Part shown: positions 1 to 12,476 of the stretch, in pieces
Layout of the letters: each line of letters starts with the position of its first letter
Position numbering within the stretch: position 1 is the first letter of the stretch
NCBI GenBank assembly: GCA_003313425.1
Contig: NHZP01000016.1
Location: 248,001 to 312,000, forward strand
Source: Pseudopyrenochaeta lycopersici
Lineage: Eukaryota; Ascomycota; Dothideomycetes; Pleosporales; Pseudopyrenochaetaceae
Direction: 5' to 3'
DNA length: 64,000 nucleotides
Position numbers and translations under genes: made by a program
The notes under the pieces: generated by a model
Told to the model about the DNA's origin: nothing
Databases searched by the model: none
The model's input: only the letters and a program-made list of their open reading frames with translations

Positions 1-3000
1 GAGATCTTGAAGGACTACCCTCCAGTCCTCAAGGAACGCCCTGAGCCGTCCAAACAAACATTAATTGGCGCCCTGAGTACGCTCTGTTCTTTACTCAATA
101 GCCTAGGGTCGGCCGCCAATATCATTGCCGACTCGTGTCGAGACGCTCTCCTTCAAGTTCTACAGCATCCAAGTTACACAGTTCAAGTAACTGCTTCCGC
201 ATGTCTTCGTTCATTTGTTCTCGCATGCCCACTCCAGCTTCTTCCTTCCGTTACGATATGCATGAACAGCGTCAATCGAGAGCTCAGCCTCCTTGCTGGA
301 CCAAGACAGTCTCCTCGTAAATGTGTCGGTCTGGCAAATGGTCTCTCTGCTGTTCTAAGCACGTCGACTTCTCAGCCGCTCCATGGCTCCGTGGATGTCA
401 ATTCGAGGGTCCTCTCGCAGGCTACATCGCTGTTGAAATCGGCGAGCAATTCTGACTTGAGAATATCGTCTACTCAAATACAAGTGGCATGGGTACTGAT
501 CGGGGGTTTAATGACTCTAGGTCCCAACTTTGTTAAGATCCATCTTTCGCAGCTGCTCCTGCTATGGAAGAATGCGCTTCCAAAACCTTTGAACAAAGAC
601 AACATGATACAGCGAAACGTCCTGGAATTAAGTTTCCTAGCACACGTGCGAGAGTGTGCTCTGGGCTCCATCTTGACATTTCTAGAATTCAACAGCAGGT
701 TACTCACTCTAGATGTGACCAAGCGACTAGCTGCAATGCTACAGAATACTACCATGTTCTTGAACACATTACCAGCAAAAAAAACTACCGATGACATCTC
801 ACAGCGATTGTCGCCCGCACTGCAATTGCACGATTTCGACTTGATGGTGCGAAGAAGAGTGCTTCAGAGCTATACCAAGCTCGTGGAATTAAGTCCTGCA
901 AGCAGTAACGAGGTTCTGCTGCAAACCAATCTGCTACCTTTCGCTATTGCGTCTTTCGCTGAGCCCGATAACTACACAACCAGTTCGTTCAGCACAGCTA
1001 TTGCTAGTGCTGCAGGAACGTTTGAAAGCATATGGGAAGTCGCAGACAACCACGGCTTTGGAGTTACTGGGCTCGTCAGGGGTTATGATATTAAACCGCT
1101 GCCGGGCGAGCATGAAACTGGGTCTCGGCATCACTGGCTCACCAGGCATGGGCCTGAAGATATCATAGACCGCACAGTATGTCTGAACCTGGTCACTTAA
1201 ACACTTCACTGACATATTCCAGTTGCTCTCCCCAATATGTGGGGCACGCGAACATGACTCGATAGCTTTGTACATTGGGGCCTCGAACGATGCTACCGAC
1301 CTACCAGACCCACCAGCCACCGAAGTGGTCAACGCTGCGCTGCAGCTATTCGCAATTTGTTTGCCTTTACAAAGCACTCGAATTCAAGAGAGCATACTCG
1401 AACAGATGACCTCTTTCCTGTCTGCCAGCAGTCTACAGAGAGATGTCAACAGAAAGATTGCGATGATGGTCAACGTTGCATATGCAGTGTTATCTGCGTT
1501 GAAGGTAGCTGTGAAGGAGACACGCTCAGCGCCCGGCAGTCTTAAGGGACCGGCGGTCGAGAAAGTGATGCAAGACCTATTACACGTAAGTAGATGCTAC
1601 TTTTCGTGTCACTCATACTAATTTGTTCAGCTGTTTGTCATCTTTCCTGATCCTTTCCTCCGTAATATTGCCGGAGAGGCTCTTGGGCGGCTGTGTAACA
1701 GCTCTGGAAATGCTCTCACTAGCAGCGAGGTCAACTATTTAGTGGACCAGATTGTAGCGAACCGAGAGCCAAATGCTCGGTCAGGCTATGCCGTTGCACT
1801 AGGATGTATCCACTCCCAGCTTGGTGGTATGGCTGCTGGCTTTCATCTGAAGAATATCCTCAGTATTCTCATGTCTCTTGGCAACGACCCGCATCCTGTC
1901 GTGCACTTTTGGGCCATCGACAGTTTGTCAAGGGTAGCAGATTCCGCTGGATTGTCGTTCTCAAGCTACGTTACCAGCACGCTCGGTATGCTTGCACAGT
2001 TGTACGCCGCTGATACACATAACGATGAGTCAGCTTCTTTAGCATCGTCCAATATCGAGATCGACATACCCACCCCTGCTATCATTGCTCGATGTATCGA
2101 TAGCACTATAAACGTTCTTGGACCCGACTTGCAGGATGTGGCGAAAGCAAGAGATTTGATCATGACACTTGTTGGGCTGTTCCAAGGGGAACCAGATGAG
2201 CTAGTTGTAATCGAGAGTTTGCGCTGTCAGGAACACATTTCGCTATATGCGCCAGGTCACATGGATTTCTCAGGATACGTCAAGCATCTGCAAAAGTCAG
2301 TAGATAGCCAATCTGCTCAGATTCGCGATATGGCTGTCGATGGACTTCACAACCTTATGAGACGCAATACGGAAGAGGTCATACGTGCTGGTGATCCAGG
2401 CTTGGAAGACCAACTATGGCATGTGCTCGACAAGGATTCAGAGCATGAGGTTGTTCGAAATATCCTCCGCAACTGGCTCCATCAGACTGGTTTATCGGAC
2501 ACAGCGACGTGGGTGCAACGATGTCATTCGGTCCTTACGAAGACAAAGAAACTCGAGACACAAGTGATACCCGAATCGAAGCCGAGGGGTGGTGCACAAG
2601 ACCTACAAGACGAGGAGGTTGCAGGCTTTGCAGCTGCATCGAATGCTCCCGGAACAGAGCCGGGAGATGCTGCACAAACAAGCCAAGAGTTACTGAAGTG
2701 GCAAGTTAGGACATTTGGAATGGATTGTTTGAGTGAGTTGGTCGCAATGGTTAGCAAAGAGGCCACCTTCCGAGAGGAATCACCATGTGTGCTGGCATTA
2801 CAGCAAAGGGTGGCTGATGTCGTTCGCATTGCCTTTTCTGCTTCGACTGCTGGCGTCGTTCAATTACGAATCCGCGGACTGAAGATCATCGATCAAGTGC
2901 TCAAGGTACAGTATATTATATATGTCACAATCTAAGGATGGTTGCTGACGCGTTCTTGTAGTTATTTGGCAAGACACCGGATCCTGACTTTGCAGAAGCC

Positions 3001-5182
3001 ACATTACTTGAACAGTACCAGGCACAGATCGGATCAGCACTCACACCAGCATTCGCAGCAGACTCCTCCCCAGAACTCGCAGCTGAGGCCGTCAATGTCT
3101 GCGCCACATTCATCGCTACTGGTATTGTAACCGATGTAGACAGAATGGGTCGTATCCTCAAGCTACTGGTCTCCGCGCTCGAAAATTTCTCAAGTACGTC
3201 TAGCAATCAAGTGCTGATCTAGACTCCCGCTAACATGAAGTAGGTGACACAGAGACAGCTGCCATCGGTGATCTCAAAGGCCTTAGCGCAAACGCTCAAG
3301 TCATGGTTAAAATGTCTGTATTTTCGGCCTGGGCAGAGCTTCAAATTGCCAGTGCGGAACAGACCTACCTAGTGGATGTGTTAAAACCGCACATTGCGAA
3401 GCTGACACCTCTTTGGCTTGCGTCATTGAGAGAATATGCACGTCTACGTTTCGAACCTGATATTTCTTCGTCAATGGGTTCAGCCTCACTATCTGGCAGT
3501 CTGGATACAATATACGCTGCCCTGAACCGCGAGACGCTGCTGAAGGTAAGAAGCCTGTCATATTCATATGAGTCTGCTTAACACCTAATAGTTCTACCAA
3601 GACTCGTGGCTAAACCTTGTTGATGCCATTGCTAGCCTTATCGATGAGGATAGCGAGTTCGTCTTTGATGCCTTGGATGGCAAGACTGAGTTCAATGAAT
3701 CAACCATGAATGGAAAAGCCGATCACATCAACTACCGTGACGAGCCAGTGGCTTTCTTCTTCGTCCTCTTCGGTCTTGCTTTCGAAGCGCTTGCGGGTCG
3801 CCCGGGCGATCTTCAAGCCTCAAAGGAGCAGATCCTTGAGATTTTGCAAGCGCTCAAGAAGATTTTACGACCATCAGTCTCCGGTCATGCCATATATCAA
3901 GAAGTTGTCTTCTCTGAGACGATGGACATGCTTGATCGCTTGGTCCTTACCGAGGGATTGACGGTGCAAACTGTCATTGTTGAGATCACGAGAAATCTGT
4001 GCCTTGGACATCCATCAGCTAGGAGAGATCAAAGGTATGTCATGAAGCACTTTCTGCTACAGCTCCAGTTAACTCGTATAGGGCCTCCTCTGCGGACGAA
4101 AACCTCTCAGAGGATATTGATCAGCTCTTCGAACTTACAAAGATCATGGTGCTTGTACTGTCGGGCCTAGTGCCTGGCTTAGAGGACAGTAATACCAAAG
4201 GTATGTACCATCACTTCCACATATGCGTAAATAATGCTCACGGAAATGATTAGCTCGCCACGAAATGAATGAAGAAGCAGTCGCGCTTCTCACAACAGCA
4301 TTGTCTGCGCTAGTAGATGCTGCGCAAGTCTTTCCGTCAATCATCAAAGCCGACTTGCACGCTTGTATACTTCACATTTTCGCAACAATTTTGGGTACCG
4401 GAACATGCCAGACTACAATTGTTCCACAAGCACTTCCAATCTTCAAGCGCTTTATCACCAGCCTTGCCCCACATGCTGAGGCTACGAACGATACAAGCAA
4501 ACAGTTGCGTTCTACGCTAACGCGCTTCCTAACCATTCTTAGACATTCACAGCAACGTGAGTTTGACGCAGCGCTTGCATGCGAAAAGAACACCATCCTG
4601 GCTACGACAATATTGCTCAGCTCTGCAGCATCGGCCTTCTCGCCAAATGACCCGCTTGTCAAGCGTTTCATAGACGATTTATTTGACTGTCTGGGCAACA
4701 GGATGACGAGTAAAGTCGCAGCAGGGTGTTGCCGCTCGTTACTCCTCATGCCCAAGAAGGGCGCGTTAGAAACAAGTCTTGCAAAGATGATGCTTCCACA
4801 GGTCTTGTCCTTCCTGGCCAACCCTTCCGACGTTGAAGGCCTCGAAGAATCGCGCACCACGCTTGCGCAGACTCTTGTCTCTTTTGTATCAACATTAGCG
4901 AATCCGGAGCAACGGCAAATGGCAGCCAAAATAATCATTCCTGCTCTGCTATCACGTGCTGAAAACGAGCCGAAAGCGGTAAGCGAAACGGCATCGCGGC
5001 TACTCGAAATCGCGGGTGCGGATCAAGCGGCATTTAGAGGCGTAGTCGCTGGCCTCAGCGCGGAACAAAGGACATTTATGGAAAGCGTGCTGAAGAGTGG
5101 TCAGGGGCTGGCGAGAAGGGAGGTCAGCAGAGATGATGAAGGCCAGCCGAAGATTGCGCTCAAGATGGACTTTGGCGCATGA
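1..5182 (+). CDS. LAA1: LAA1/HEATR5-family HEAT-repeat protein, 5'-truncated by window edge
   Basis: This is the C-terminal part (about 1612 residues visible) of a giant alpha-helical HEAT-repeat protein. The family (yeast Laa1, animal HEATR5) binds the AP-1 clathrin adaptor and helps localise it at the trans-Golgi and endosomes. The frame is open from base 1, so the start lies outside the window. Eight exons are inferred: 1-1176, 1223-1585, 1631-2905, 2962-3193, 3244-3545, 3592-4034, 4082-4200 and 4254-5182; every junction keeps the frame and has GT..AG ends. Family-like stretches include the segment around 1640-1990 (NARSGYAVALGCIHSQLGG, then HPVVHFWAIDSLSRVADSAG) and the extreme C-terminus PKIALKMDFGA before the TGA at 5180-5182. 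No catalytic domain is expected in this family. Family assignment is fairly secure; function comes from the family. Confidence 0.85.
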
Positions 5183-5559
5183 GAGGGTTGAAGGGAAGGT
5201 CCACGAAATAGAGCAATGCTGTGTAGGCAAAAAGGCATGGAGGGAAACGTAGGAGGAGCGATTAAGGTCGCATTTAGGCTTGGATATACCCAGTATAGAC
5301 ATGAATTTGCGTGCTTATTTTCAATACAGACTTTTCCAAAGGAACGGCCTATCCACACAAATATGTGTATAGTCAATAGCCACACATGGCTTTAAAGTCG
5401 GGCAGCTAATTATTAATCTGTCTGTAGATTCTAGAGCCGTATACTATCCAGATGCTGAAACCAGGTCCCATTACAATTTGTCGATGTGAAATCAGATTCT
5501 CTTTTCCCAGGAATTCAGTTTGTCCACTCTTACAGCATAGATTGGGTTGTGTGCGCACC
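5183..5559. other. intergenic, 3' flank of LAA1
   Basis: No gene is supported here. It holds the probable 3' UTR of the LAA1 homologue and, from the other side, that of the small minus-strand ORF. Base composition turns AT-rich from about 5300 on. Confidence 0.5.
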
Positions 5560-5757
5560 CTAATTCGCTTCATTACCCTCCTCACGAACATATATCCCAT
5601 GCTCGCCATTCCATTGGTCCCATCCCTTGCTTGACCGCGGACGCTCTACACCACCGACATCGGGTGGCGGAGCGCGACACTTCAGTATGATGAAGGCAAC
5701 GAGGATAACATAGAGTATGAGTGGAATAGAAATGATGGACAGGGAGTATGAGCCCAT
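5560..5757 (-). CDS. possible single-pass membrane microprotein (65 aa)
   Basis: A 65-residue ORF starting at the ATG at 5755-5757. It begins MGSYSLSIISIPLILYVILV, continuing a hydrophobic segment of about 22 residues (roughly 4-26), then a Cys, a Pro-rich stretch (RAPPPDVGG) and a polar, mildly acidic tail. The layout is that of a small tail-out single-pass protein. The DNA just upstream on the minus strand is rich in C and A, like a fungal 5' leader. I do not recognise a family. It sits at the border of an AT-rich decayed tract, so it could also be chance; an open frame extends further 5' but has no ATG there. Confidence 0.35.
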   Translation of the reverse strand: MGSYSLSIISIPLILYVILVAFIILKCRAPPPDVGGVERPRSSKGWDQWNGEHGIYVREEGNEAN

Positions 5758-8700
5758 GGAACGTAGCGGTTGCTTATTGAGGAAGTAAAGTACTGGCAAG
5801 GGTGCAGGATTCAAACGATGGCGAATGGTGTTTTGGTTTTTGGTGGTGACGGACTGGGGAATGTGGAGGTGGGGGAAGTGTAGAGATATGTAGTTCTCGG
5901 CATGTTAATCAGGCAAACGAGTGTGTATATTATGCATATAATGTGGCATCTAAACACTCTGATCAATTAAAGGACTTGGTAGATAAGCCGCATCCGAGCG
6001 GTATCTTTTTCTATCTGATATAGTTCTTTTTGCGTTGACTGAGAATGGTAAGTTCGGTTATGCATTCTCACAGTTTTATAAAAATCTTTGTATAGAATCA
6101 GTGCTTTTCACACTCCAAATTGAAACATCTTTCAATCACTATTGCGCTTTAGCGTTCATTGGATTCATGGAAGTCTGCATAGCGCAAAAGATTCCATGAA
6201 AATCTACAGCGAGAAGTGAAAGTACTAACACGTGATTTATGGATATTCACCCCAGTGTTTTACTAGAGAACATTCTAAGTAAATGATTGAAAACAAGGCA
6301 TTGAATCCAGTTATTGCGTCGAATTTACGCCCAATTTCTTTATTGCTTCCAAGCATAATTTGATCACCAGGTTCAACTCTCAATCTTCTCTACAGGTGGA
6401 GAGCCCAACCCATAACGAGCATGTTAAACTTAACATTAAAGTACATAAACACATGGATCTATTGCATTATATCTCAAATATCTCAAAACTTCCACTATGG
6501 CTATGTCAATACTTAACCCTCATGTGGGCAATCATGTCAGTCTTTATTGTCGCGATTTCCTTGTTGATATTTTGCCATCTCCATCGCAAGCCAAAATCCA
6601 AGCAATCCCAACAATATTTGCCACACCATGAGCAAGAAATATTTTCAGATAATCTGCCGGGAATGCAATATGATCTAGTGAAAAGGAGGTGGGCAAAAGA
6701 TGGGATGGAGAAACCCCTGGTGCCTTTGCGAGCTTCTTCGAAGCGAAAAGCACAATAATGGCGGGCCAAAATAGAGCATGGAGTTAGTCAACATTGAAAA
6801 ATTTGGGTGGCTTTATTCCTGCAATTTATATTTAAACGAAGATTCTCTCTCACGGTGCGGTCTAGTAAATGAGGGCAATTGGAGTTGAGCAATAGGTCTC
6901 AGTTCAAGTGTTCAAGTACCCCCATGCTCATGAAGGGTACATACGTCAAAACCTTTTCCTAGCAAGAGTTCGATTTGATTCAGATGTTGTTTGTTTGTTC
7001 ACAAGCCATTTCTTCAAACTAGTTGTGTCAGTGGGAACCAAAATGTTGTCCCAAGTAGGATAGGCAATCGATATGCCCTTCAGCATCTTTATTGAACATG
7101 TCCCCAACTACAAAATGTCCATTGAGCTTTTGCTTTTCATAAACCTGAACTTTGCAAGCATATTTCCTACCCAAAAGTGATGCTTACGGGTCAAGATTGC
7201 AGCAAGGCAAACCCCCTTGAAGACCAGTGTTTCTGCAGAGGCATGAGACAAGGACCTGTTCTTTCTTCAAACCTGTGAAACATTATGGGAAATCCTTCCA
7301 TAGCATTTGTTCTATAAGATATGAACGTTAGAGAAGCAATCCAGAGTGGAATTGAAGACAGGACTACAAAGTAGCGTGGCATGTCCAAAACATAACCAAA
7401 TATCTGTGGACCAAATGAGCCATGGGGTTGCGCAATCACAAATGTTGTATTCTCATCAAAACCACCAATTCCCCCTAACTTCAAATAAGACCAGATCCAG
7501 AAGGGAGACCTTCCTGCCCCCGTTCATCAATGGGCAGGACAAATAGAAATGGGGTTGAAGACAGGATCAGTGGACTGTACATAGGCCTTTGAGCACCCAG
7601 TTTCGAGACTTACTATATGAATTGCAATACGATGTTTGTATACACGTAAAGAATTTGGGACTCCCCTTAAACTCGGGTTGTTAACCATTGAGAGTAAATC
7701 GATCGCTGCCCAAGTGCTTGCTTGTCTCTTCATTGAGTCGCCAAACCCCTGGTCCCAAACACCACAAATTTCTAGGCATAGCATGTTTACTTGCGACACT
7801 CATTTGTTGTAGACTCTAATTGTTTTGACTCAAGCAACATCCCTACGTGCATTTTGCGATCCCGTCGTTACATCCCAACATCTCTGTTACCAAGGCAGTC
7901 CTTGCCCCCAACATCCTAGCCGGCGCTAGATGAATTACAAGGGTACGCCTACAGTTGAGATTTGAATGCCAATACAAAGACTATCATCCAGGATCCACAT
8001 GTTCTGCCGCTTGGTACGGAGTGGCTGGCAAGGCTTCCACTTCCACGCGAAATCGCGGCAGGAACCCTAACCAATGAGCACGGATCTCCGCAAACGTTTG
8101 TGGTATCTTGAGCGAAGAATCACGGTACAGTGAGCAGAAATCCTTTAGTATCATTCGCACTAGCGATGCCTCGGTTCGTGCTTGTTTTCATTCACAAGTT
8201 TGACAAGCATGGCAAATCCAACATGTTAGTAAGGTCCAGCCCATTCGCGATTGGCATAATGGCCGAAAGCCTGCAGAGCGAAACGCGATCTTCAGGACGT
8301 CGTGTTGCAGGTGTGTGATAATGCGGGGTGGCATCACATCTTTGCAGGGAAGTAATTGGTGGAGCGGCCGACGCAACTGGAAGCGCCTGTGCTAATTCCA
8401 GGTTTTTAGGTCAACACGAAAATACTATGTGAGTGTTCTGGACGTAGTTCCATTTGCGCATTTGTTCTCCGGCTGTATTTGGCTTGTAATTCAGAAACAG
8501 GCTCAACAACGATCGATGGCCTGCTCTAACCGCGTATATCCTGCCCATGTTCTTGGTGTTGGTCAAGTCCCTGCTCCATTCGAAACTATGTGACCCTATC
8601 TCGGATAGTTTTTGCCGTTGAAGGACATGTCCCTTCGCTTCCAATAATCCGACACCATTCTTGCCGTTATCCAGTCGCTCAACCCGATACAGTCGCAGGG

Positions 8701-8877
8701 CAGTATGCTGATTCTAAGTATATGACACCTGAGACAAGAATAGATCTTTCAAGATACAGTTGGAAACGCCGCACTATTTCAATGATCCTAAACAAAGGGA
8801 CCGTTGAATTATGCTAGAATCTTTTCGTGGTATCTTTTTATTCTCATGTGCCGATTGACAAATCCTTCCTAGCCTTC
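5758..8877. other. AT-rich, gene-poor tract
   Basis: About 3.1 kb without an intact gene. It is clearly more AT-rich and stop-rich than its flanks, particularly 5880-6850. The one stretch with gene-like content is the minus-strand relic annotated separately at 7191-7799. A plus-strand open frame at 6360-6758 has one hydrophobic segment but no ATG at its head, and a minus-strand frame overlaps it, so neither is called. No terminal repeats or transposase motifs were seen by eye. Confidence 0.5.
7191..7799 (-). pseudogene. decayed relic of a fungal membrane-protein gene
   Basis: Two minus-strand blocks read like protein but lie in different frames and are separated by stops. The 5' block (7799 to 7530) contains CGVWDQGFGDS, TWAAIDLLSMVNNPSLRGVP and LRVYKHRIAIHIVSLETGCS. 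The 3' block (7484 to 7191) contains GGIGGFDENTTFVIAQPHG and a hydrophobic run, PRYFVVLSSIPLWIASLTF. The two would be continuous if a frame change near 7480-7530 were undone. That pattern, in an AT-rich tract, indicates a broken gene rather than chance. The parent looks like an uncharacterised polytopic membrane protein of filamentous fungi; I cannot name the family. It could instead be an intron-containing live gene whose splice sites I failed to find. Confidence 0.4.
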
Positions 8878-9848
8878 TCAAACATGTCTCTCCAAGAAAT
8901 TCAGAGCAGGCACGACATACTTCACAAACAACGGGTCTGTGTCCCGTATCTGCATGTCAAACACGTGCCCAATGTCTTCACCAATCACGAGCTCAGTTTC
9001 AACGCCCAGTTTCTTTAGTTCCTCGTGTGCGCGTATCGTGAGCTTGTAATCGACGAAGACATCTGGCACACCATGCAAGAAATATGTTGGCGGAAACTTT
9101 TTCGTGAATTGCGTGGTCGGATCGACACGTTTGTAGTCACCATCTAGAATAATCGATGAGATAGACGACCCGTTTTTCAGCTGCTGTATAAACCATGCAC
9201 ATCGCGGATCGGAAAGCGCAGGTTTGCCATCGATGAATAAAGCCTTTGACGTTATTGCCTGTGATCCTTCGTAGATTTTCGAGATAAAATCTTGAGGCTG
9301 ATCCGGAATCTGAGTAAACATTGGAAGCGGTTGGCTCCAACTGGAATCAGAGAGGTACTTGCAGCCGTAAAAGTCAACTATTGCGAGGGGTGGGTTGGGG
9401 CATAGACCTGTTGTCAACGCAAGCAGGCCGCCGGCTGAATGGCCCATTGCGACAATGCGTGATGCATCGACCTCGACAGCTTTGGCCTCTTTCAGTAACG
9501 CAGGTAATTCTAGCTGACACCATCTCAGAACATCCTTTGCGTCCTGAATTGGTCCATTATACAATGAGACTTGAGGGCAAAGGCGGTACTCGGGCGCTAC
9601 AACTACAAAGCCTCTCTCAACAAGGCTGGCGATTTGGTTCTTAGGAATGAGATCCGCGGTGCCCAATACAAAGCCGCCTGCGTGGAATATGAGTGCTTTT
9701 GATGGTTAGCCAATACAAATACGGAAGACTACGCTGGCATACCCATTGGATGAGGCTGTTGAGTGTGTCCATCGCTGGCATAGTACACTTGCGCTGGTAT
9801 GTGGCCGGCTGAAGCATCGTCTTTCCATGTGACCGCGATTTGCTCCAT
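8878..9848 (-). CDS. alpha/beta-hydrolase (esterase/lipase-like), 307 aa
   Basis: A serine hydrolase of the HSL/esterase-like alpha/beta fold. Two exons: 9743-9848 and 8878-9695, with a 47-bp intron (GTATGC..AAAAG, GCTAACC-like branch). The start is the ATG at 9846-9848. The spliced protein has an oxyanion-hole HAGGF just after the junction, the nucleophile elbow GHSAGG (about residue 130), an Asp in HGVPDVFVDY (about residue 250) and a His in GEDIGHVFD (about 285), in the order expected of a catalytic triad. There is no signal peptide, so it is probably cytosolic. The substrate cannot be deduced; fungal homologues are annotated as lipase/esterase or formamidase-like. It lies tandem with the oxalate decarboxylase but no functional link is visible. 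Confidence 0.85.
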
Positions 9849-10468
9849 CTTAGATACCCGTGCTGTTGGTGCTGGTTATTAGCTATTATAAACAAAACTG
9901 AAACGGGTGTAGCAATATATGGATATGTCTGCTCGCAGTGGGCAGCGTTCTATTTAAGCTGCTTGAAAGGCTTGCACTACGCGAGCCGTGAGACGGGATT
10001 CTACAGCAACTAAAGGAGTCATCGGCGGGTCGGAGGTACTATTATTCAGAATGAAGGCAGTGCAAAGGTTAGGCACCCAGCGCCCGAGTTTGGGTGTTCT
10101 ATTTTATGGCAAAGTATGAATGTTAGATAGTCCTCAATGTGAACTAGACCAGATGCAAGCACAGGGCTGTGCAGAATCGGTACGGGAAGAGCCCCGCCCC
10201 CCGTAGACTTCTCCAAGTCGGACCCGAAAACACAAATACCTGATCACGATCCTACTGCCTCGAGACGTTTACATCATTACGCAAAGACTCAAAATCTTGT
10301 AGTAAACAAGCTAGATTAACCATTGTACTATACTAAAGGAGCGCAGATTGTGTTTCCAGCGCTGTGTTGATACAAGCTTAAGACAGTAAGAAAAGAGCTG
10401 CCTTGGTGGGAATCTTGCCCACCATCCACTCGAAAGTACTCCACATACAAACCAGCATATTCACCCGT
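9849..10468. other. intergenic between hydrolase 5' end and oxalate decarboxylase 3' end
   Basis: About 620 bp with no supported gene. It should contain the hydrolase promoter (the minus-strand upstream DNA is moderately AT-rich, with TATA-like tracts near 9920-9960) and the 3' UTR of the oxalate decarboxylase. Confidence 0.5.
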
Positions 10469-11977
10469 TCACAATTCCTCCTTGTCTTCCTCATCACCTA
10501 GATCGACATCCTTGATTGGGTCTCTCTCCGCATCCTTGATTGCGCGCTCAAACTCATCTCCCTCTTTCGGGCTATTCGCAAAGAGATGTTCCTTGACCAG
10601 CCTTTGGGGTGTCTCTCCAAGCCACTGGAACAAGCTGAAATCCTGGAACTTGTCGGCACGGAAGATCTCCAGGACTTCAACGTCCTCTTCGTCAGAGAGG
10701 TTCTCGATGAAATGGCCCATATTGCGGGGCACGATGCCAACGTCGCCTGCTTGGAAATCAAAGGTGCGAGCGGTGCCTTTCGCGGCGAAGATTGTGACTC
10801 GCGCACGACCTTTGATGAAGAATGACCATTCATCCGCATTCGCTGATATGCCGTTAGCATGATTCTATAGCATGTGAAAAGCGGGACAACGTACGATGCC
10901 AGTGCATCTCTCGGATCGCTCCAGGTTGGATATTAAGATGCGCAGCAGCAACGGTCTTGGAGATGGGGAAGTTTGTCGAGTCAGTAATGCGGACCTGACC
11001 GCCAGTCGTATTGAGTGGTTCCTGTGCAAGCATCTTGTGTGTAAACTGCAGCTTCGACTTCTTGTAGCCCTTGCTGTCGCTCGGAACCTCCTTGTCGATG
11101 GAGTCGGGGTTTGAGCCTTTGAAAATGTACTTCTCCTGCTCGGGAGTGGCTTTGAAGACCTCTGGGGCAACACGGAAGTTCTCACCCAATACCGACTTGG
11201 GCGTGAGACGGACCCAATCAGTAAGAAGGAAAGTAGAGTCTTCGGAGAAGTTGCCATCGTCGAAGACAAGCAAGAACTCGGTGCCGTTGGGGCTCAAACC
11301 TTGCAGCGAGTGAGGATGTCCAGATGGGAAATACCACAGATCACCTTTCTCGAGGTCGTCGACGAAGCTACCGCCCTCGGTGTCAAGAGCAGTGATGCGG
11401 ACCTTACCCTCAAGAACATAGGCCCATTCGGCCTCCTTGTGCCAATGAAGCTCGCGAATGACGCCTTCTTCAAGACGCATGTTGACACCAGCAAGCTCCT
11501 TGCTTGTGCCAAGTTCCCGGATAGTAGTCTCACGTGTCCAGCCACCCTCTTCAATGCGAATGTGGGAATCGGAGAACGACCAGCGCATGTTGGGGATTGC
11601 ACCATGGTCGGTGCTGGGTGGACGAACCAGGTCAGGATTCTGTCGTTCACGATCTCTGTTCCGCGGGCCCAGTACAGAACTGCCAAATCCATTTCGCTGG
11701 CAGTCGGTTAGCTTTCTTGTCTACGTCACGAACAACGTGCTTGAAGCATTCGCATCAACCACAGGGAAGTGCTTACATATGGCAATGGGTGCAGTCTGTC
11801 GCCCTGCGAGTCGACCTTCTTGTCGTATGGATCATTGTAACCCGGCTTGTATGGATCTACTACTTTATGTGGTCCTGCGTGGTGGCGCGCATTGCCAGTT
11901 AGTGGCTGCTGCGGTTCCAGAGGAGCCGCCCATACACCACAAACGCCAAGAGCGACCACCAACGATGGTAGATGCAT
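10469..11977 (-). CDS. oxdC: secreted bicupin oxalate decarboxylase (458 aa)
   Basis: Oxalate decarboxylase converts oxalate to formate and CO2 using manganese; fungal forms are usually secreted. Three exons: 11777-11977, 10895-11696 and 10469-10842, with 80- and 52-bp introns. The ATG at 11975-11977 opens a signal peptide (MHLPSLVVALGVCGVWA, probable cleavage before AP). The first cupin has HWHKEAEW and, later, FPSGHPHSLQG, giving the His-His-Glu-His metal set. The second cupin is split by intron 2: MHWH, then PNADEWSFF, then PRNMGHFIENL. Length and two-cupin layout fit the family. The start is about 500 bp from the divergent DUF1275 gene. The subfamily is secure; whether it acts mainly as decarboxylase or oxidase cannot be settled by eye. 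Confidence 0.93.
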
Positions 11978-12476
11978 TCTCGCTTGTCAATTGACCTGAA
12001 TTGATGAAGTTGTCAAAGAAAATAGCAAATTTGAAGAGTTATTCAGCCGGCAAGGACGCGCCTTTTGATGTTGCGGCTGGATCCCGCGCGATCGTGCCGA
12101 TTACCCCGATGACGACTTTCTACGCTTTATGATAATCATCGCTTGGCTGCCGGCTAACCATCAATCATCAGCACTCCGCGTTCCCCGCACGCTCTAGGCA
12201 ATTTTCCACGCATAGAAAGTTTCACAAGAGTATTGACAAGGGTGGGCATTTACTTGAGGAAGGTCGAAAGTGTGACGTCCTGGGCTATCCTGCAATTGCC
12301 GGCGTCAGCTTCGAAAGCTTGACTGAAGCTTGAGTCAACGTACCTGGGGATCTACGCGAGGCAGCACGCGTCCTGCCGGGTAACCCGGTCAATTCTGCAC
12401 CCCGCTTGAGACTTCATAAATCCCGACCTCTCGCGCTGCGTTGCTCTCCAGGATTCGAAACACACCTTCTGCAACC
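11978..12476. promoter_or_regulatory. shared divergent promoter region, oxdC / DUF1275 gene
   Basis: This 499-bp spacer lies between two divergently transcribed starts and must hold both promoters. It has a CRE-like TGACGTCC at about 12272 and several GC-rich short motifs, but no site I can assign to a named regulator with confidence. Confidence 0.5.

Noticed and set aside
6360..6758. Plus-strand open frame of 132 codons with one hydrophobic segment
   Set aside because: No ATG at its head, AT-rich decayed context, and an equally plausible frame on the other strand.
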